From: Certhia americana
Taxonomy: Eukaryota > Chordata > Aves > Passeriformes > Certhiidae
Assembly (NCBI GenBank): GCA_018697195.1
Contig: CM031870.1
Location: 10,699,829 to 10,763,828, forward strand
Length of the DNA stretch: 64,000 bases
Reading direction: 5' to 3'
Numbering within the stretch: position 1 is the first letter of the stretch; each line of letters begins with the position of its first letter. The position numbers and the translations under genes were made by a program. The notes under the pieces were generated by a model, which was given only the letters and a program-made list of their open reading frames with translations, was not told where the DNA came from and did no database searches. Positions 25,001 to 38,139 of the stretch are shown here, piece by piece.

Positions 25001-28000
25001 TGAATTATTCATACCCCAGGCACTAGCTGGAGTTGAATTAGGATGTCCAGGTCTAAAAGACACCTAGCCTTCTAGAACCCAACTTTTCCTAAAGCTCCCT
25101 AAGATTTGTTTGTCTGCTATGACAAAGTGGACTAAGCTGGATTTAAGTATGGTAAAATGTGATTATTTCTGCTGTCAATATGGATTTATGTTTCTTTTGT
25201 TATTATTCTTATGTGTCATTATTTATTATTCATAATTGACCAGTTTATTGAGGCATCCATGGCATGGAGTTCCTTGCACTTTCTTCCCCATCTAACTAAT
25301 ACATAGTAAGGTCTGAGACTGGCATTCCATTTCCAGCTGGTGCTCACTGTATTTAGGGGTCTCACAGGTGAGGAAATGGAATGCAAGCAACTCATCTGTG
25401 GCACTCAGACATTCCTCAGTGTGCCCAGGGCTCCAGTGGGATTGCTTGTGAGTCTGCTGGGAGAACTGCAAGGAAGTCCAAGCTCTAGGGATTCAGACCC
25501 TCAGAAAGAAACAGGGAATTTGCTGTAAAGCTAGCAACAATTTAGGAAGCATTATTTATTTATTTTTCTGATTGCTCATTCTCTGAAAAACCTGCTTGCT
25601 TTAAAGGTGGGCCTGATTTTAGAAGGGCTTAAGACCCACAAACATACCCAGTGTCTGAATCCAGCTCTTGCAGAACATCTCTCTCTCTGTCACCTGCCTG
25701 TGTAGGTTTCAAAGTTTTAGCTTTGAAAGGACAAACACTGTCCCCATTTTGTAACTCTATAAGCAGAAAAAAGACACCTTCAACAAAGGGCAATGAAACC
25801 CACTCAGCATTAAACATGTGAGGGGTTTTTCCTTGTGTCTAAGTCAATTTTCCACCACTGCTGTGTGCAGACATACATTTACATGTGCACCTGTGTTCCT
25901 TGGGTTGTCTCCTTTTTTATAATGATCTTTTCCAAATACAATGCAAGCACAAGGAAAAATATATGCATTGTTTCCAGCCTGGATGTCTTTACTTGGATTT
26001 CTGCATATAGCTATATTCGTATTATTCAGCACTATCTCTTTAGACTCATGCATATCTTTTCACACACACAAGTGTGCCCTGAGATGTTACAATCACTTTT
26101 GCCTGTCGATCTATAGCTATATAAATGTTCTTTAGGTAATAAATTTCACTAAATTTTACTTTAAAATGTAATTTTTTCCAAATTCACTTTTACTACTAAA
26201 TATAGTCCATAATGGCAGATCCATAAATGAGCACCTTGAGAATGGAAAGTGGTAAGCTGAAAATATTTTTAATAATAAAAATTTTTACCTACAGCAAACT
26301 ACATTCATATCTTTGTTTTGAATATTAATGAAGATGCTACTCAAAGTAAGTCCTTTTTTTTTTTTTTTCTTTTAAGCTGTAAAAGCCCCTTCAGCTGACC
26401 AGAAGATGGGTGCAGAGGGGTCTGCAGCGAAGCAGTGACCCAGGAACTTCTGATTCAGACATGGTGACAATCATTTTGGCCAAGACCATGAGCTAGAGAT
26501 TTCCAGAATTAAATCCATGGTCTACAGCACCAACCAACATGGTGTTAGTGCTGCTGAAAGCTGTGCCACAGGGGACTTCCCTGCTAACCAGGCAGCTGCT
26601 CCAGAGGGGGCACAAAATCCCTGTAGAACTTGGCAAGTTCTCTGCTGGGGAAGGTCTGATGTGAGTTGTTGTGGGGTGCAGTGTTTCCCCTGCACATTCC
26701 AGCTCAAGAAACTGATTAGTTCAGCAGATGGTTAAATACCTTGTTGAACCAGAGCCATCCCCGATGACTGCACTTGGGCAAATAACTTGGAATGATTATG
26801 AGAAGCACAAGGCTGTGGGCTCCTTAGAAGGGAGGTGTCCCAGCGCCAGCTGCAGGCAGTGTGGGACGGGGTCAGGCTGGATGGGGAACCCCTGGGTGGG
26901 GCTGGGGTGCAGCTACCCTGGGCACTGGGACACAGGGAGGGGAATTAACAGGCCAGGGGTGCAGAGCTGGGTTGGAACCAACAGGCAGCAGAGCAGGAGC
27001 ATCTTGGGGGCCATCACACCATTAAATGAACTCCAGGGACCACGAGCTGCTGCAAATCCACAGCATTACAAAATCTACCCCCAACCATCTTTAAGTATTC
27101 ATTCCTCAGTCTACAGTCTCACTAACACAGGAAGTTTTCTCATTCAGACCCTTACAAACCCTGTCCTAAAACACAACAGTTTTGGTAGTAATACTGGTAT
27201 GCCAGGAAAAGCTACTGGTAAAAATGCAATATACACAGCTTACTTTGTTTCAAACAGACATGTTGCCTGGAAGTAATAAAATTAAAATAATTTTTGGAAA
27301 ACATGACCTCTATTTTGAAGGTGAAAGACCTTCCTAAAAGCTAGAAGAATATAAGCAAAAGGTGGAAAACTAGAATCAGTTGGTGAAAACAGAAAAAAAA
27401 AAAAAACAAACCCCATTTTTTTTCCACATAATATACTTATAATTTGTTTTAAAAGATGTCCAAATTCTTAGGTACTTTGTGGGCAACTCTGACACTATTA
27501 GTTCTTTGTCCCATTTTACTCACTATCCAATACTGCACATATGCAATAAATTTGCAAGAGGGAAGATCAAGAGTGGTGGACATAACTGAAAACAGTTTTG
27601 GCCTTGTTTGACAGTGAAAAGCTTTTCAGGGGCAGATTTATTTGAGAAAGGGACTTATTTGATGGCTCTGAACCTACCCCCTCTCCTCACCTTTGTGCTA
27701 GAGGCACAGTGGATATGCTGGCAGAAGTCTCATGCATACTTTCCCTCTGAGCCTCCACTGCTGGAAACAGGATATTAAACGCTTGGCAATAAAGCAGTTT
27801 CTGCTTGTTGTTCAGTAATCTTGTAGCCTTCAGCTCTGTTCAAAAATCTTACAGGAGCCCAGTACCCAAGCAGGAATCAATGATTTGTATCAGAGAGGTT
27901 GGAGGATATTAAAGATACACCGGAGGAAACAAAAAACGAGGCCAACCTTGGAGCAACCAAATGGGTAGAGACCCGTTGGTTCAACTCCTAACCCTCATAG

Positions 28001-31000
28001 CTTGTCCCTTCCCATTGCTGAATTTAATCTTACATGATACTTGCCAGCCCCTCCTCTGACACTGCAGGCTTCCTTTTAACTTGACAAGTGGCTTTTGTGC
28101 TCAGGCTCTGCTGGCAGGGAGTAGTGGCTGGGGAGGGAGGTGGGGAAATAGTGCTGCTTCTTCATCTGTGCTCTGGTGGCCCCTCTGGAAGGACACCTCT
28201 CAGTCATGGGAGAGGGTCTGTAAGCACTGATAGAGCTGAGGAAAGCAGAGGTTTCTTCCCACCCCTTCATCCACCCCTTATTGAGGGTTTCATCTTCCCT
28301 GGCAGCCACCTCCTTGTGATGTCCAGGGAAACCTGTGCTGCTGATCCTGATGGGAGAGAAGGAGGCAGCTGATGGGGGTGAGGAGCAGAGAGTGAGGTCA
28401 GATGAGTGCTGAGCTGCAGGTAAAGGTGTCTGCAGGTCTCTTGGGTGCTGCTGGAGGTGCTGGACAAGACCAGGGCTTGACAGGGCTTGCTACTCTTCTC
28501 CTCTTGCTCAGCCACTTCTAATGGTCCTCCCCTGCCTTCTCTATTCCTTCCTCATTTTTCAATAAATAATGTCCAGACTTTTGTTAAATTTGTAAGACCC
28601 AGAGAGCTATCCCTGCAGGATGAGCTCTGCCCCTTGGCCTCTGCTTTTCATTGAGTGGTCAAAGCTGCAGTACAGGCTTGGATGCTGGCCAGCTAGCTCT
28701 CATTGTAGATAATATCCCAGTGGGCTAGGGGATCAATCCTCACACAGATAGAACAATTCTCTTTTTCAGTACAGTTTTCTGTAGCTCTTCCTGAGCTGAC
28801 TAATCCTGCTCACATAGGGACTGTTCTTTGAGCAACCAGGTGAGGTCAGGACTTGGATGCCTGGAGGGTCTGTCAGGTACATTTGGCAAGTAAGGAAGCC
28901 CAGGCTGTGAGTGCAGGAATCAAAATACATTTCAAAGTCCCCAGTGAAGGAAACAATCAGGTTTGGGAGTGTCAGGTGTGCCTGGTGCAGCTGCTCGGGC
29001 AGTGGGAGAGCAGCAGGGCTCAGGCTGTGGACACTACTCTTGTGGCTGGGCTGCAAGGAAATGAAATGTATGTGCATTTTGCTTTTCATCTGAAGTACAT
29101 AACTCATTGAGAAGTCTTCAGGGCATCTTACTGTTTACAGATTCTGAGTCAGGGAAGAATTACCTTGGTTTTATTTCTGAGTGCAGTGGATCAAGTGAGT
29201 CAGATAAGTTTGGTCAGGAGGATATAGTACCCATGATGCTTTTCTGGAAGAGCAGAGGAGAACAAGCTGAGAGACTGCAATTCCAAACTGGAAGAAAGAG
29301 AAGGACCTCATTCTGGTCTCTGAGAGCTCACAGCAGAGTGCTGTGAGGACACTGAGCCATGATGATTTGGGGACCACCATAATGCAGAACTCTGAAGGGC
29401 TGAATCTAGTCCCAGTTACAGCAGTGCAACCCCAGAACCTCAGAACCTCAGAACCCACAGCTGAGATGTGGTGAAGAACCAATGGGAGCACATCCAGTCT
29501 CCATGTGCAGTCACCCTTCCATCTGCTCCTGAATCTACCAGATGAAGCCTTTCCATACTCCTGCAGGTGCAGAGCTGTCCCTCAGCCCTTCTACAGCTGA
29601 TGGGCCCCCAAAGGCCCCTGGTATTATGGTGGCTCATTCTGCTGTCTGAACAGAGCATCTCTCACCTGTCCTCTCAATATTGATCTGAACACTCATTCTT
29701 GTGTATCACCATAAAATCCATCTGGAGTGCTAGATTCTTCCCAATTAATTGCCAAGCTTCCAGATTAGTCCAAGTGTAATGTAAGAATCATTAACTAATT
29801 CTGAGCATCCACGTTCTCCTGACCCTAGCAGAAGGCTGGGGGAGAGGATCAGTGCTGTTAAATCCCTCTTCTGTGCTTTCCTAAGAAATGCTAGTTTTTC
29901 AGTCCCATCTTACATTATTGCCATTGTTGTCCTTTAGGGGTTGATGTTAATGATGACTGAAAGAGGTTAATGAGCATATGCCTTGAATAAGCTCTTTATA
30001 TACCTTATAAAATAATTACATTTTATTGAAAATTCCACAGGGCCAAGCTCATAGAAGCAGTCAGAGGTGCCAATTTAATAGGATACGGTACAGTGCTTTA
30101 CTCAAATAAGGTTGGATCCTTCAGAAGTTCACCTTCATGGCAGCAAAGGACAGCAGGGCCTCGCTGAGCACGGGGCTGTGAGATACCTGCTGTTATCCAC
30201 CCTGAGACTCTGGGGAAAGGCAGTTCAACAAAACACCCCTGAGATGGAGTGGTGTTGTATGGTAAGAGGAATAGGATTTGTGTTCTAACAGCATGGAGAC
30301 AGCTGGTGATCCCTGATGGAAGGTGGCTTGTCAATAGCCTGTTAAATGTTCCTTAAATAGGGATGGTGAGCTCCTTTTCCTAGTCTTGTTCCCATCCAGC
30401 ACAGATCAAAATTGTTGACCTCTTAAGAAAGACATTCTCAAAGGAATGCCTTGTGGTGTCTTCTGGCATACAATGAGCCCTCTGCCTTTAACAGAACACA
30501 GCAGTGGAAGCTCTTAATGGGGCTATAGAAAGTTCTTAAATAGGAAGGAACGACAAAGAACTTATTGAATCTGGGTAGGGTAAGTTTCTCATCATGTAAG
30601 CATTTTTTCGGAGGAAATGGCTGAACAACACACAGATAAATCACTTGTAATAAATTTCATTGGAAAATTAAAATTTGGTAATTTATTTTTCATCTTTAAG
30701 CAAAATGCTTTTACATCTATCACTGAGGAAATATTCTTTGAGTCTGCACTGAATAAAAGAAAGTAGAAATGAAATACTCCCATAATGTGCTTTGAATGTT
30801 ATAAAGTATATTTTCTGGATGAAATTTAAACCCTTGTGAAAACTTTTTCAAACAGTGCCAGTTTTTAAATATTATATTATCTATGCTACAAAAGTACTTA
30901 AGGATCTCATAATTTCAAGACCAGGCCTTCAACAAAATGTGGGGCTTTTTTTTACTAATGGGCCCATAAAAACTCTTTCCAAAATATTCACTAGATGTGT

Positions 31001-32097
31001 TCAAGATCTGTGTATCAGAGGCTGCAAGGACCAGGGGTCAGTGAGCATCGTTGCTGCCTGTAACTCTCAAGGCAGGGAGTCTGCAGCTACTGATGAGATC
31101 TGAGCTGCAGCCTGGACCAAAAAAACAAGGGAAGCCTTCAGCATCCAGATCCCAATCTCCTTTGGTAGTAAAATTCTGAATTTTGTGTTAATACAAAATC
31201 ACAGGATGCTTTAGAAATACGAAAATCTGGTGTATTTTTTCTCTGTCTTATGGTTTCTGAGGACACTATTACTGTGTTTTCCAGTTTTTTATTTGTAACT
31301 GTGGAGGTTTACAATGTATTTTAAAATGTCATATGCCTGAATAATTATCAAACTCCTACTATTCCTGTGACATTTCCAGGCTTCTGTCCATAGCTGCTCG
31401 TTCCTACCCAGCCAACCAGAGCTTCTGAGCCTGCAGCTGAGGAACACTCCCTATATAATTGCTTAAGATCTTGGCACAAGCACAGCATAGGATGAAAAGA
31501 TGGAATTTTCCAGACTGGGTCAACTTCAAGGAGAACACAGTGGTTTTCAGCCTGTGAAGAGCCATTTCAGGAGGTTTCATCCATCCCTCTTCTGCAGCAC
31601 ATTATGGGACTATCTCAGTTCCCTGCAAGTTTCTCCCCAGCCACAGTGTTGTGGTTGTCAGAAGGGATCCACCCATTATGAGAAAGAAATGTCCAGCACA
31701 GTCACACATTTTGCCTAGAGCAACTGCTAGTTGTGCCTACAAGGTAAATAAATAGCAGAGAAGATGCCAAGAAGTTAAAAAGATGAAAAGAAGAAAGGTT
31801 AAAAAATACAAAAAACAAAGCTGTTTGAGCAAAGCAATGCCCAAGCACTTCCTATCTTTTTACCCCTGCAACAGGGAGACAAAAATAAACCAATGGAGGA
31901 TATTGAGGATGTCACCCTGTACACAGGGACATCTGCCACAGGCAGTCACTTATAGACTATTGAGGTGGAGCTGTGTACAGGCTCAATTAGGCTCTGAAGC
32001 CAGCCCCTCCAAATGTGTGTGTTCAGTGCCAGGGGTTACCCTCTGGTGTCTGCCTGCAGTTTATAATCAGAAGCTTGATGAAATAATTTCATTAGGC
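25001..32097. other. Unannotated non-coding stretch
   Basis: No gene recognised in 7 kb. Poly-T lies at 26354-26368. Poly-A at 27393-27406 is followed after CAAACCCCA by eight T, giving a small A/T stem. GC-richer patches lie at 26740-27070 and 28080-28480. A short repeat of CTCAGAAC occurs near 29433-29456. Frame 26728-27276 (182 codons) is the longest in the window but is low in conserved-looking residues and has no domain. Confidence 0.55.
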
Positions 32098-32136
32098 AGG
32101 TGTGAGGTGTGAGGTGTGAGGTGTGAGGTGTGAGGT
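32098..32136. repeat. (TGTGAGG)5 tandem array
   Basis: Five perfect head-to-tail copies of TGTGAGG at 32101-32135 with a partial unit on the left. The perfection suggests a young or actively slipping array. Confidence 0.95.
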
Positions 32137-33251
32137 AAATGTAATACAGTGTAATCCTGTATAACACAATCATCATCACATTTTGGTTCCCCTGCCCGTC
32201 ACCTTCCACATTTATCTTCAGAAACCTCTTAATGAAACAGCTGCTTAGATTTAATTAAACAACAGCATTATATAAACAAGTTCTTTTGTTTTGTGTGCTG
32301 AACAGGGCCTTCATCTTCAAAAGCTTTTCTGCCAGAGCTGGCCTGGCTGCCCCTTGACTTGTCTCTACTCCAATTATCACTCCAGTTTAGCTGATTAATT
32401 TGTAGCCACTGGCAAACATGCACAGTTGGCAGGACATCATTCCGTTTCAGTGACAAGCACTATAAAAAGATCATTATTTTCATTAGCATAAATAACTGCA
32501 TGTTGATAGAACTCTGGTTTCTGAAAATAGGTTAAAGTCTTAACTGTCTTTATTCATTACCCAGATATAACTGGAAGTTAAATTATCACATAAGTGAACA
32601 ATAAGCTATCAGTGTATAATGCTTAATGGCTGCACTCAGCCCAGTAATAGTCTGGAATGATTTTTTCTCTTAAAATGAGACTTTTTTTGTAAACGCCTTT
32701 AGAAACACACACTAATTTTTTATCAAACCGTACATATTTGATGGTACATAAGAAAAATCAGTGAAAGAAACAATCATGCACAAATAAATATGTTCTATCC
32801 TGCATTTCCCAGGGCATACTATTTTTCCAGTTACTGGCCTGGGTTGGATGCTTTAAAATCTTTTCTGTCTGCAACCTACTAGTCAGAAATGTTCCTTAGA
32901 GTTTTTCCCTTACTGGATGTTTGAGTTGATATTTTTTAACATGGTCCTTTGAGAGAAAAGATTTAATTTTTTGCCGTTCTCTTTTCCCCACAATGATGAC
33001 ACCTGGTACACCCTAAGACACCAACAATAATAAAAGCAAGCAGCAATAATAAGAAGCACTGTTTGAAAGGTAGCACTTTCAACAGGTTTAGTCCTTTAGC
33101 CCAGCTTAGAAGGTCTTCAAATGAAAAAGTGTATTAATACACAGGATCTGGATGATTACTGTCCTAAAGGGAAGGTTTGAAATGAGATTTCTGCTTTTAG
33201 TTCTTAAGGAGTATTTGGGTTTATTTCACCCAGAAAACTCCACAAATTTAA

Positions 33252-33272
33252 ATATATATATATATATATATA
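33252..33272. repeat. (AT)n microsatellite
   Basis: About ten AT dinucleotides, directly visible. A second shorter TA tract lies about 380 bp to the right. Confidence 0.9.
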
Positions 33273-33647
33273 AACACACAAACCCCTGTCTCTATAGCAA
33301 TGGTCTAGGGTAAACACCAGCAAGTGTTGGCCAAGCATGAATTTTACTCCCTGTACTGCCCATATATGTTCATGATTCTGAAAGAACAGCCCTTCAAAGG
33401 TACCACTGTTCTTTTTTTGCTTAATTCACTACTGATAGCATTAGTGGTAAAATGACTTATTCTTTGTATTATACAGCAAAACAAAAAATGTAGACTGCAT
33501 GGAAGAACAAGAGAGGCTCTTTTTAAACTTTTTTTTACCGTCAAGAAACCTTGCCACTGCTTTGAAATGTTGCCCAGAGCATTTTTGTGCCCAGCTTGTC
33601 TGTGTCTTTCTGTCTGTGTCAGAAGATGACTTTGAAAATTAGCTGGT

Positions 33648-33664
33648 TTATATATATATATATA
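33648..33664. repeat. (TA)n microsatellite
   Basis: About eight TA dinucleotides, directly visible. Confidence 0.9.
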
Positions 33665-34922
33665 ACAGAGAAGAGCCAAGGGTAATAAAAAAGAGAGCAA
33701 ATGATTGCCTCAGTATTGAATATTTTCCAGGAAAAAAAATGTAGAGGAGTGAAGGGTGAAAATGAGATCTGGTCTCCTGACATGCACTGAATCTCCAGAT
33801 TGGATGCCCCGCAACCTCCCAGGCAGAGCTGTGCCCTCCTCCTGAGGCTGGATGAGGAGAGCTGAAGAACCTCTTGCGTTGTCAAAGGATAACCAAACTG
33901 AAAATGTCTTCTTGCAAAATATTGTGTAATATTTGCTGAAATTTCAAACCCAGAGTGGGTTGCAGAGGAGAGAAGGGTGGCAGGTCTGACAGGTTAGGAA
34001 TGGAATGATATGTTTGGTTGCTAAAATGGATTGTTTGAAACAGATTTTGAAATCACTCTTGTGAAATGCTGATTTTGCAACAAATAGCTCATAAACCAAC
34101 TATAAGGGCACATTGAAACGTGCTTTTACTTTTTCAAAAAGAAGAAAAAGAAAGAAAAAAGAAAGAAACAAGCAGGAGAACCCTCTGATTTCATCCTATG
34201 GAGCATGGAAGAAGTCTGAAAAATGCCTTTCAGGAACAGTGATTTAGGAAGCCACTGTGTTTACTGATGGTAGCAGGAGCCTGGACTGTAGCAAACTGTG
34301 GTTGCCTTCTGGGGAAGGAAGAAGAGGTTAAGGGTTGTTAACCACTTGCAGAGACGAGCAAATAGTTTTGTTTGTTTGTTTTAAGTTACTGCAAATCACC
34401 CTTGAAGGGTAAATAAATTGCCTTTTGAACCTGAGTATTTGGGATGTTGATTAGGGTGCATTGTATGAACAGGACAAAAGGCACTACTGGGCCAACAGAA
34501 TTCAGACATTGAAGTAGAATAAGAGCTTACCTATTTCATCTCTAGAAGAAACTAACTATTTAAGATGCAATGCAACTGATGTCGAATTGAGGCCTTTTAG
34601 AATAATGCCACTGTATTTCTAAAAGGTGGCCCAGTTCACCTGGGTTGTCTGCACACAGGAGAGGAGCTTTGTGCAGAGCAAGGACTGCATGGTGCCTGCC
34701 CACCAGGTCAGCTCTAAATGTGCTCCACCATCCTTTAGGGAAGTGCTGCTTTCCCAGTGGCAGCAAACTGGCAAACAACAGCTTGCCTGAATTTACTTAA
34801 TGAAAAAAAATTGCACTCTTTATTTCAGACTGGTAGACACCTCTGAGTTTTGGTAAACATAAAAATTCATTTACCTGAGCCAACAATTATAAATGGCTTT
34901 AAAATGCCACTTACCAGCTACT

Positions 34923-34970
34923 AAAAAAAAAAAAAAAAAAAAAGAAAGAGAGAGAAGAGAGAGAAAGAGA
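34923..34970. repeat. Poly-A followed by GA-rich tract
   Basis: A run of 21 A followed by GAAAG/GAGA units to about 34970: a purine-only tract of nearly 50 bp. No retrocopy body was recognised to the left. Confidence 0.9.
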
Positions 34971-35055
34971 CCATAATATCTTTTTACAAAAGATAAAGAC
35001 CATAATCTTGCATTTAATTGACTTCAAAACCATTTACCTGAAATAGGGACTGCAA

Positions 35056-35704
35056 TGTCTTATTAAACTCACAGACTGACCAGTCTCAGGTTTTTTCTGA
35101 TATTTTGAATTCCCGAGATTTAGAAAGTCTTTTTCCCCAGCCAGGTGATGGAAATAGTCAAGAGCTGTCTCTTCTGTTTTCCAAGGTTTATTCTTTCTTA
35201 TCTATTACATTTTCTCCCTGACTAGCAAAGCTCCTCTCAGCAAGTCAGTTCAAGGCACAATCCACCGCCCCCAGGGTGGTGTTTTCTTTTATACTAAAAA
35301 CTACATATACAATATTTACAATAACTTTCCAATACCTATCATCCATGTTAGAAAGTCAATCTCTACTCTAAACCAACCAGAAAGTGCCACTGTCACAGCA
35401 GAAGATGGGGCAGTTGAAGAAGAAGGTAAAAGCCTAAAATTCATGAGGTTCCTCCATCTTGCCTTCCTCTGCCTGCCATTCTAAAAACCCCAAAATTCTA
35501 CTTTTCACCCTGTGACCAATTATCATCACTCTACTTAAACTCTTGTGGCCTGTAAATCCTCACACAGAGATGGCAATTTCTCCCAAGGGAGAAAATCTAA
35601 AATCGAAGGCATAGGTGTTTTTGACACCGTGCCAAGGTCTCTCAGTCCCCTGCCTGGGTCTGAAATCATCCAGGACAATCAGAGGAGTGTTCTGGGCTCT
35701 GACA
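35056..35704 (-). mobile_element. Solo ERV LTR, antisense (family shared with 38140-38715)
   Basis: Read on the minus strand it begins TGTCAGAGCCC (35704 leftwards) and ends AATAAGACA (35056), so its termini are the inverted TGTC/GACA of many LTRs. It carries a TATA box (TATAAAA, plus-strand 35287-35293) and AATAAA (plus-strand TTTATT at 35187-35192) about 105 bp downstream. The length of about 650 bp fits a full LTR, and the order of blocks agrees with a passerine ERV LTR family as I remember it. No target-site duplication is clear (flanks TGCAA and ACCAG), so an end may be off. Minus-strand frame 35560-35823 starts outside the LTR and is not a known retroviral product. Confidence 0.8.
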
Positions 35705-38139
35705 ACCAGTGTGCCCTCAGAAGCAGCTGCTCCATCCACAGGCACAGTTAGCAGCTGGTTTGGCGAGTCTATAGCAAGTGACAGTGGGACTTTGTGCTCC
35801 TCAAACCCCAGGCAAACAAACATGCTGCTTCAGCCCATGCTTGAGATGTGTTTTTTTCCTTGAATGATTATTTCTGTTAAACCATTATTATCGCAGGAAT
35901 TGTCCCAGAAAGCACAAGAAAGACAGGTGTTTTTTCTTGCAAGAATCAGTGCTGAGGACTCATTCTGATGTCCTAGTCCTTTGCTGAACAGAAAATGCTT
36001 GTGCTTGCATTTTCTTCAGCTGTTACTGTCCTGGCTGCCAACATGGCAAAACTCATGATGGATCAGACTCACTGCTGCAAGATGCTTGCTTGGAGCAAAA
36101 AATCCAAATGCTTTAAGAGGCATCCATGCTGTTCTGCAAGTATCACTGTTGGCTGCCCTCCAGTAGCCTTATCTGGCTAATCTAATACTGCAGAAACAAA
36201 ACTGAAGAGATTAAAGGAAAAAAGCAATGTGTGTGGACATGTTTGTATAAAAACATTGACAGGGCAGAACATATTTTTAATGTAATGCAGGTGATCTGGA
36301 ATATTTTCCATTCCTGTGTCCATTTCTCTACATATCATACAGCACATTTAAAAACTTTTTAGCTTTTTGAGCATGGATTTTTGGGCTGAAGGATCACAAT
36401 GAAGCTTTATAGACCTTTCGTATGAAGTGTGGCATTTCTGAAATTATTTGATGCGCAAGAGCAACTGCATTAGTCAAAGGCTACGCTTCAATAGTTATCA
36501 CTTTAAGCCCATGCCCTGGGAGTATTGTATTCTGTTCCCTCATTATTTCCAGCCCTGCAGGTTATACCAAGGGTTGCTATTAGTACATTACAATCATAAA
36601 ATGAAGGTAGTCACTTTCTATAAGGGTCAAGTTTTCCTCCTAGGTGTGGGAAAAGTTCATTCTGCAGCTCAGGTGGACAGACAGTGCCCCATTCTAAGCA
36701 TTTTGGCTTCCTAAATGTTTTGTGTACAGCTTTGGGACAGCTCTAGCTTTTAGGTCCAAGCTAAAATATTTTAAAGTTGTCCAAGACTCACTTGGACAGC
36801 TTTAAAATATTTTATGAAGTCTAACACTACAGCATCCACGTGATGCAGCTATCAGCCTGCTCTTCTTACACCCAGGCCAGAGTAACTGAGGAGTGTTTGG
36901 GTCAAAGTCACAGGTATTGCACATTCCTGTAAGAGAAGAGCATTCTGAGCATGAAATGAAATAGAAAAGAATGGGGAGCACTCTCCTTATTTAAGCCATG
37001 TCTGGGGGAGCTTTGTGACTGTACTGCAGCACATGGCCGTGTTTCCACACCATGCCTTTCATTTATTAGCAATTTTTTGCAAAAGCTGTGACTGCTAAAG
37101 CAGTCTTTCACTGGGTGCCTCACGTCTGATCTCCAGTAATCAGTGTAATGAAAGCCATCAGTTTAATGATAGGATAAAACCTTAATGCATCTCATTGATG
37201 GTGCTTTGCTGAAGGGCCCAGGAAAGAACTTTATTTGGCTGTGTGTGTTGTCTACATTCTATAATGCTTTGAAGCTCAGTCTTTAAATGTGGCACCTTCC
37301 CTACAAATAATTCCTATTCTGACTAGAATTGCAGTCCTAACCAGCACTAGTAAAAGAGTAACATCACAACTGCATGCTGAATAATTTCTTGTCACCTTAA
37401 ATTGCAACAGAGTTTCAGCGACACATAAAAAAGATTTTAATCAGGTATTTTCTTGGAAGCTTTCTGAGGAAACACCAGGTTCCCAGAAATCTCAGGTCTA
37501 TGGCATGAAATCCTGAAACTACAACAACCTTTCTTTGACCCTGCCTTTTTACAGTAGTATGTCAAGACAAAATAAAATATTCAAATTACAAAATATTCCC
37601 CTGCATATTTTTTTCTGTGAAAAAGTCAAAAACATATGATGTGATAATGGATGTTAACCATGCAATTTGAAGAATTTAAATGCTGTGGTGTTAGGCAGGG
37701 TATCAGACAATAAATGGACTGTTAGGATGATATATTTAATATATTTATTTCGAGGTAACTTTCTAAAAGGCATATACAGATGACAGATATGTCTAGTACA
37801 CACAGAGATAGTCAGTGGAAGTACCTGAGGGGTTTTGAGGGGTTTTCTTTCTAATGTTTAGTGTTTGGTAAAGCTTCTTATTCAAAGCATTGCCAGTTTT
37901 TGAACAGTTAAGGCAAGGCTACTAATTTGGAGCATTTGCTAAGCTGCTGTTACAGTGGGTCAGCAGGCTCTTTACCAGTGGGCTCATGTCTGTCTGCTGC
38001 TGCTGAAGTGCCAGTTCCTGTGTGAAAGGTATGTGGGAATTTGGAATTCTGAGAAATTTCTTTGCAGGTTTTAAGAGATTTTAAAACCTCTGACAAACAA
38101 TGTTTTTAACCTTTGTTCATGGAAAAAGGGCATTTTAAG
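35705..38139. other. Unannotated spacer between opposed LTRs
   Basis: 2.4 kb with no gag, pol or env signature in any frame, so the flanking LTRs are not the two ends of one provirus (they also face opposite ways). It contains the strong hairpin at 36762-36814 and a doubled GAGGGGTTTT at 37826-37845. Confidence 0.6.
36762..36814. repeat. Near-perfect hairpin, 24-bp arms and 5-base loop
   Basis: The left arm 36762-36785 and right arm 36791-36814 are reverse complements except at one position. In a plus-strand RNA that position would be a U-G wobble, so all 24 pairs could form; a minus-strand RNA would have an A-C mismatch. The loop is ACTCA. The stem has an AT-rich outer half (AAAATATTTTAAAG) and a GC-richer inner half (TGTCCAAG). 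It may be a recent inverted duplication, a tiny palindromic transposon, or a small-RNA precursor; the loop is short for a canonical microRNA. Confidence 0.9.

Larger units (their letters stand above)
32137..35055. other. Unannotated non-coding stretch with simple repeats
   Basis: No gene recognised. It contains two (TA)n tracts (33252-33272 and 33648-33664), an A/G-rich run at 34134-34170 and a poly-A plus GA-rich tract at 34923-34970. Confidence 0.55.

Noticed and set aside
26728..27276. Longest open frame in the window (182 codons, +)
   Set aside because: GC-richer patch with few stops by composition; no domain, no splice context, Gly/Trp-rich random-looking protein.
35560..35823. 88-codon minus-strand frame running into the LTR
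   Set aside because: Crosses the LTR boundary from unrelated flank; not a retroviral protein pattern.
36762..36814. Calling the hairpin a microRNA gene
   Set aside because: Loop of five bases and an unbroken stem are atypical of animal microRNA precursors; no expression evidence available.
37826..37845. GAGGGGTTTT doubled, resembling interstitial telomere repeat
   Set aside because: Only two units and not the vertebrate TTAGGG sequence.
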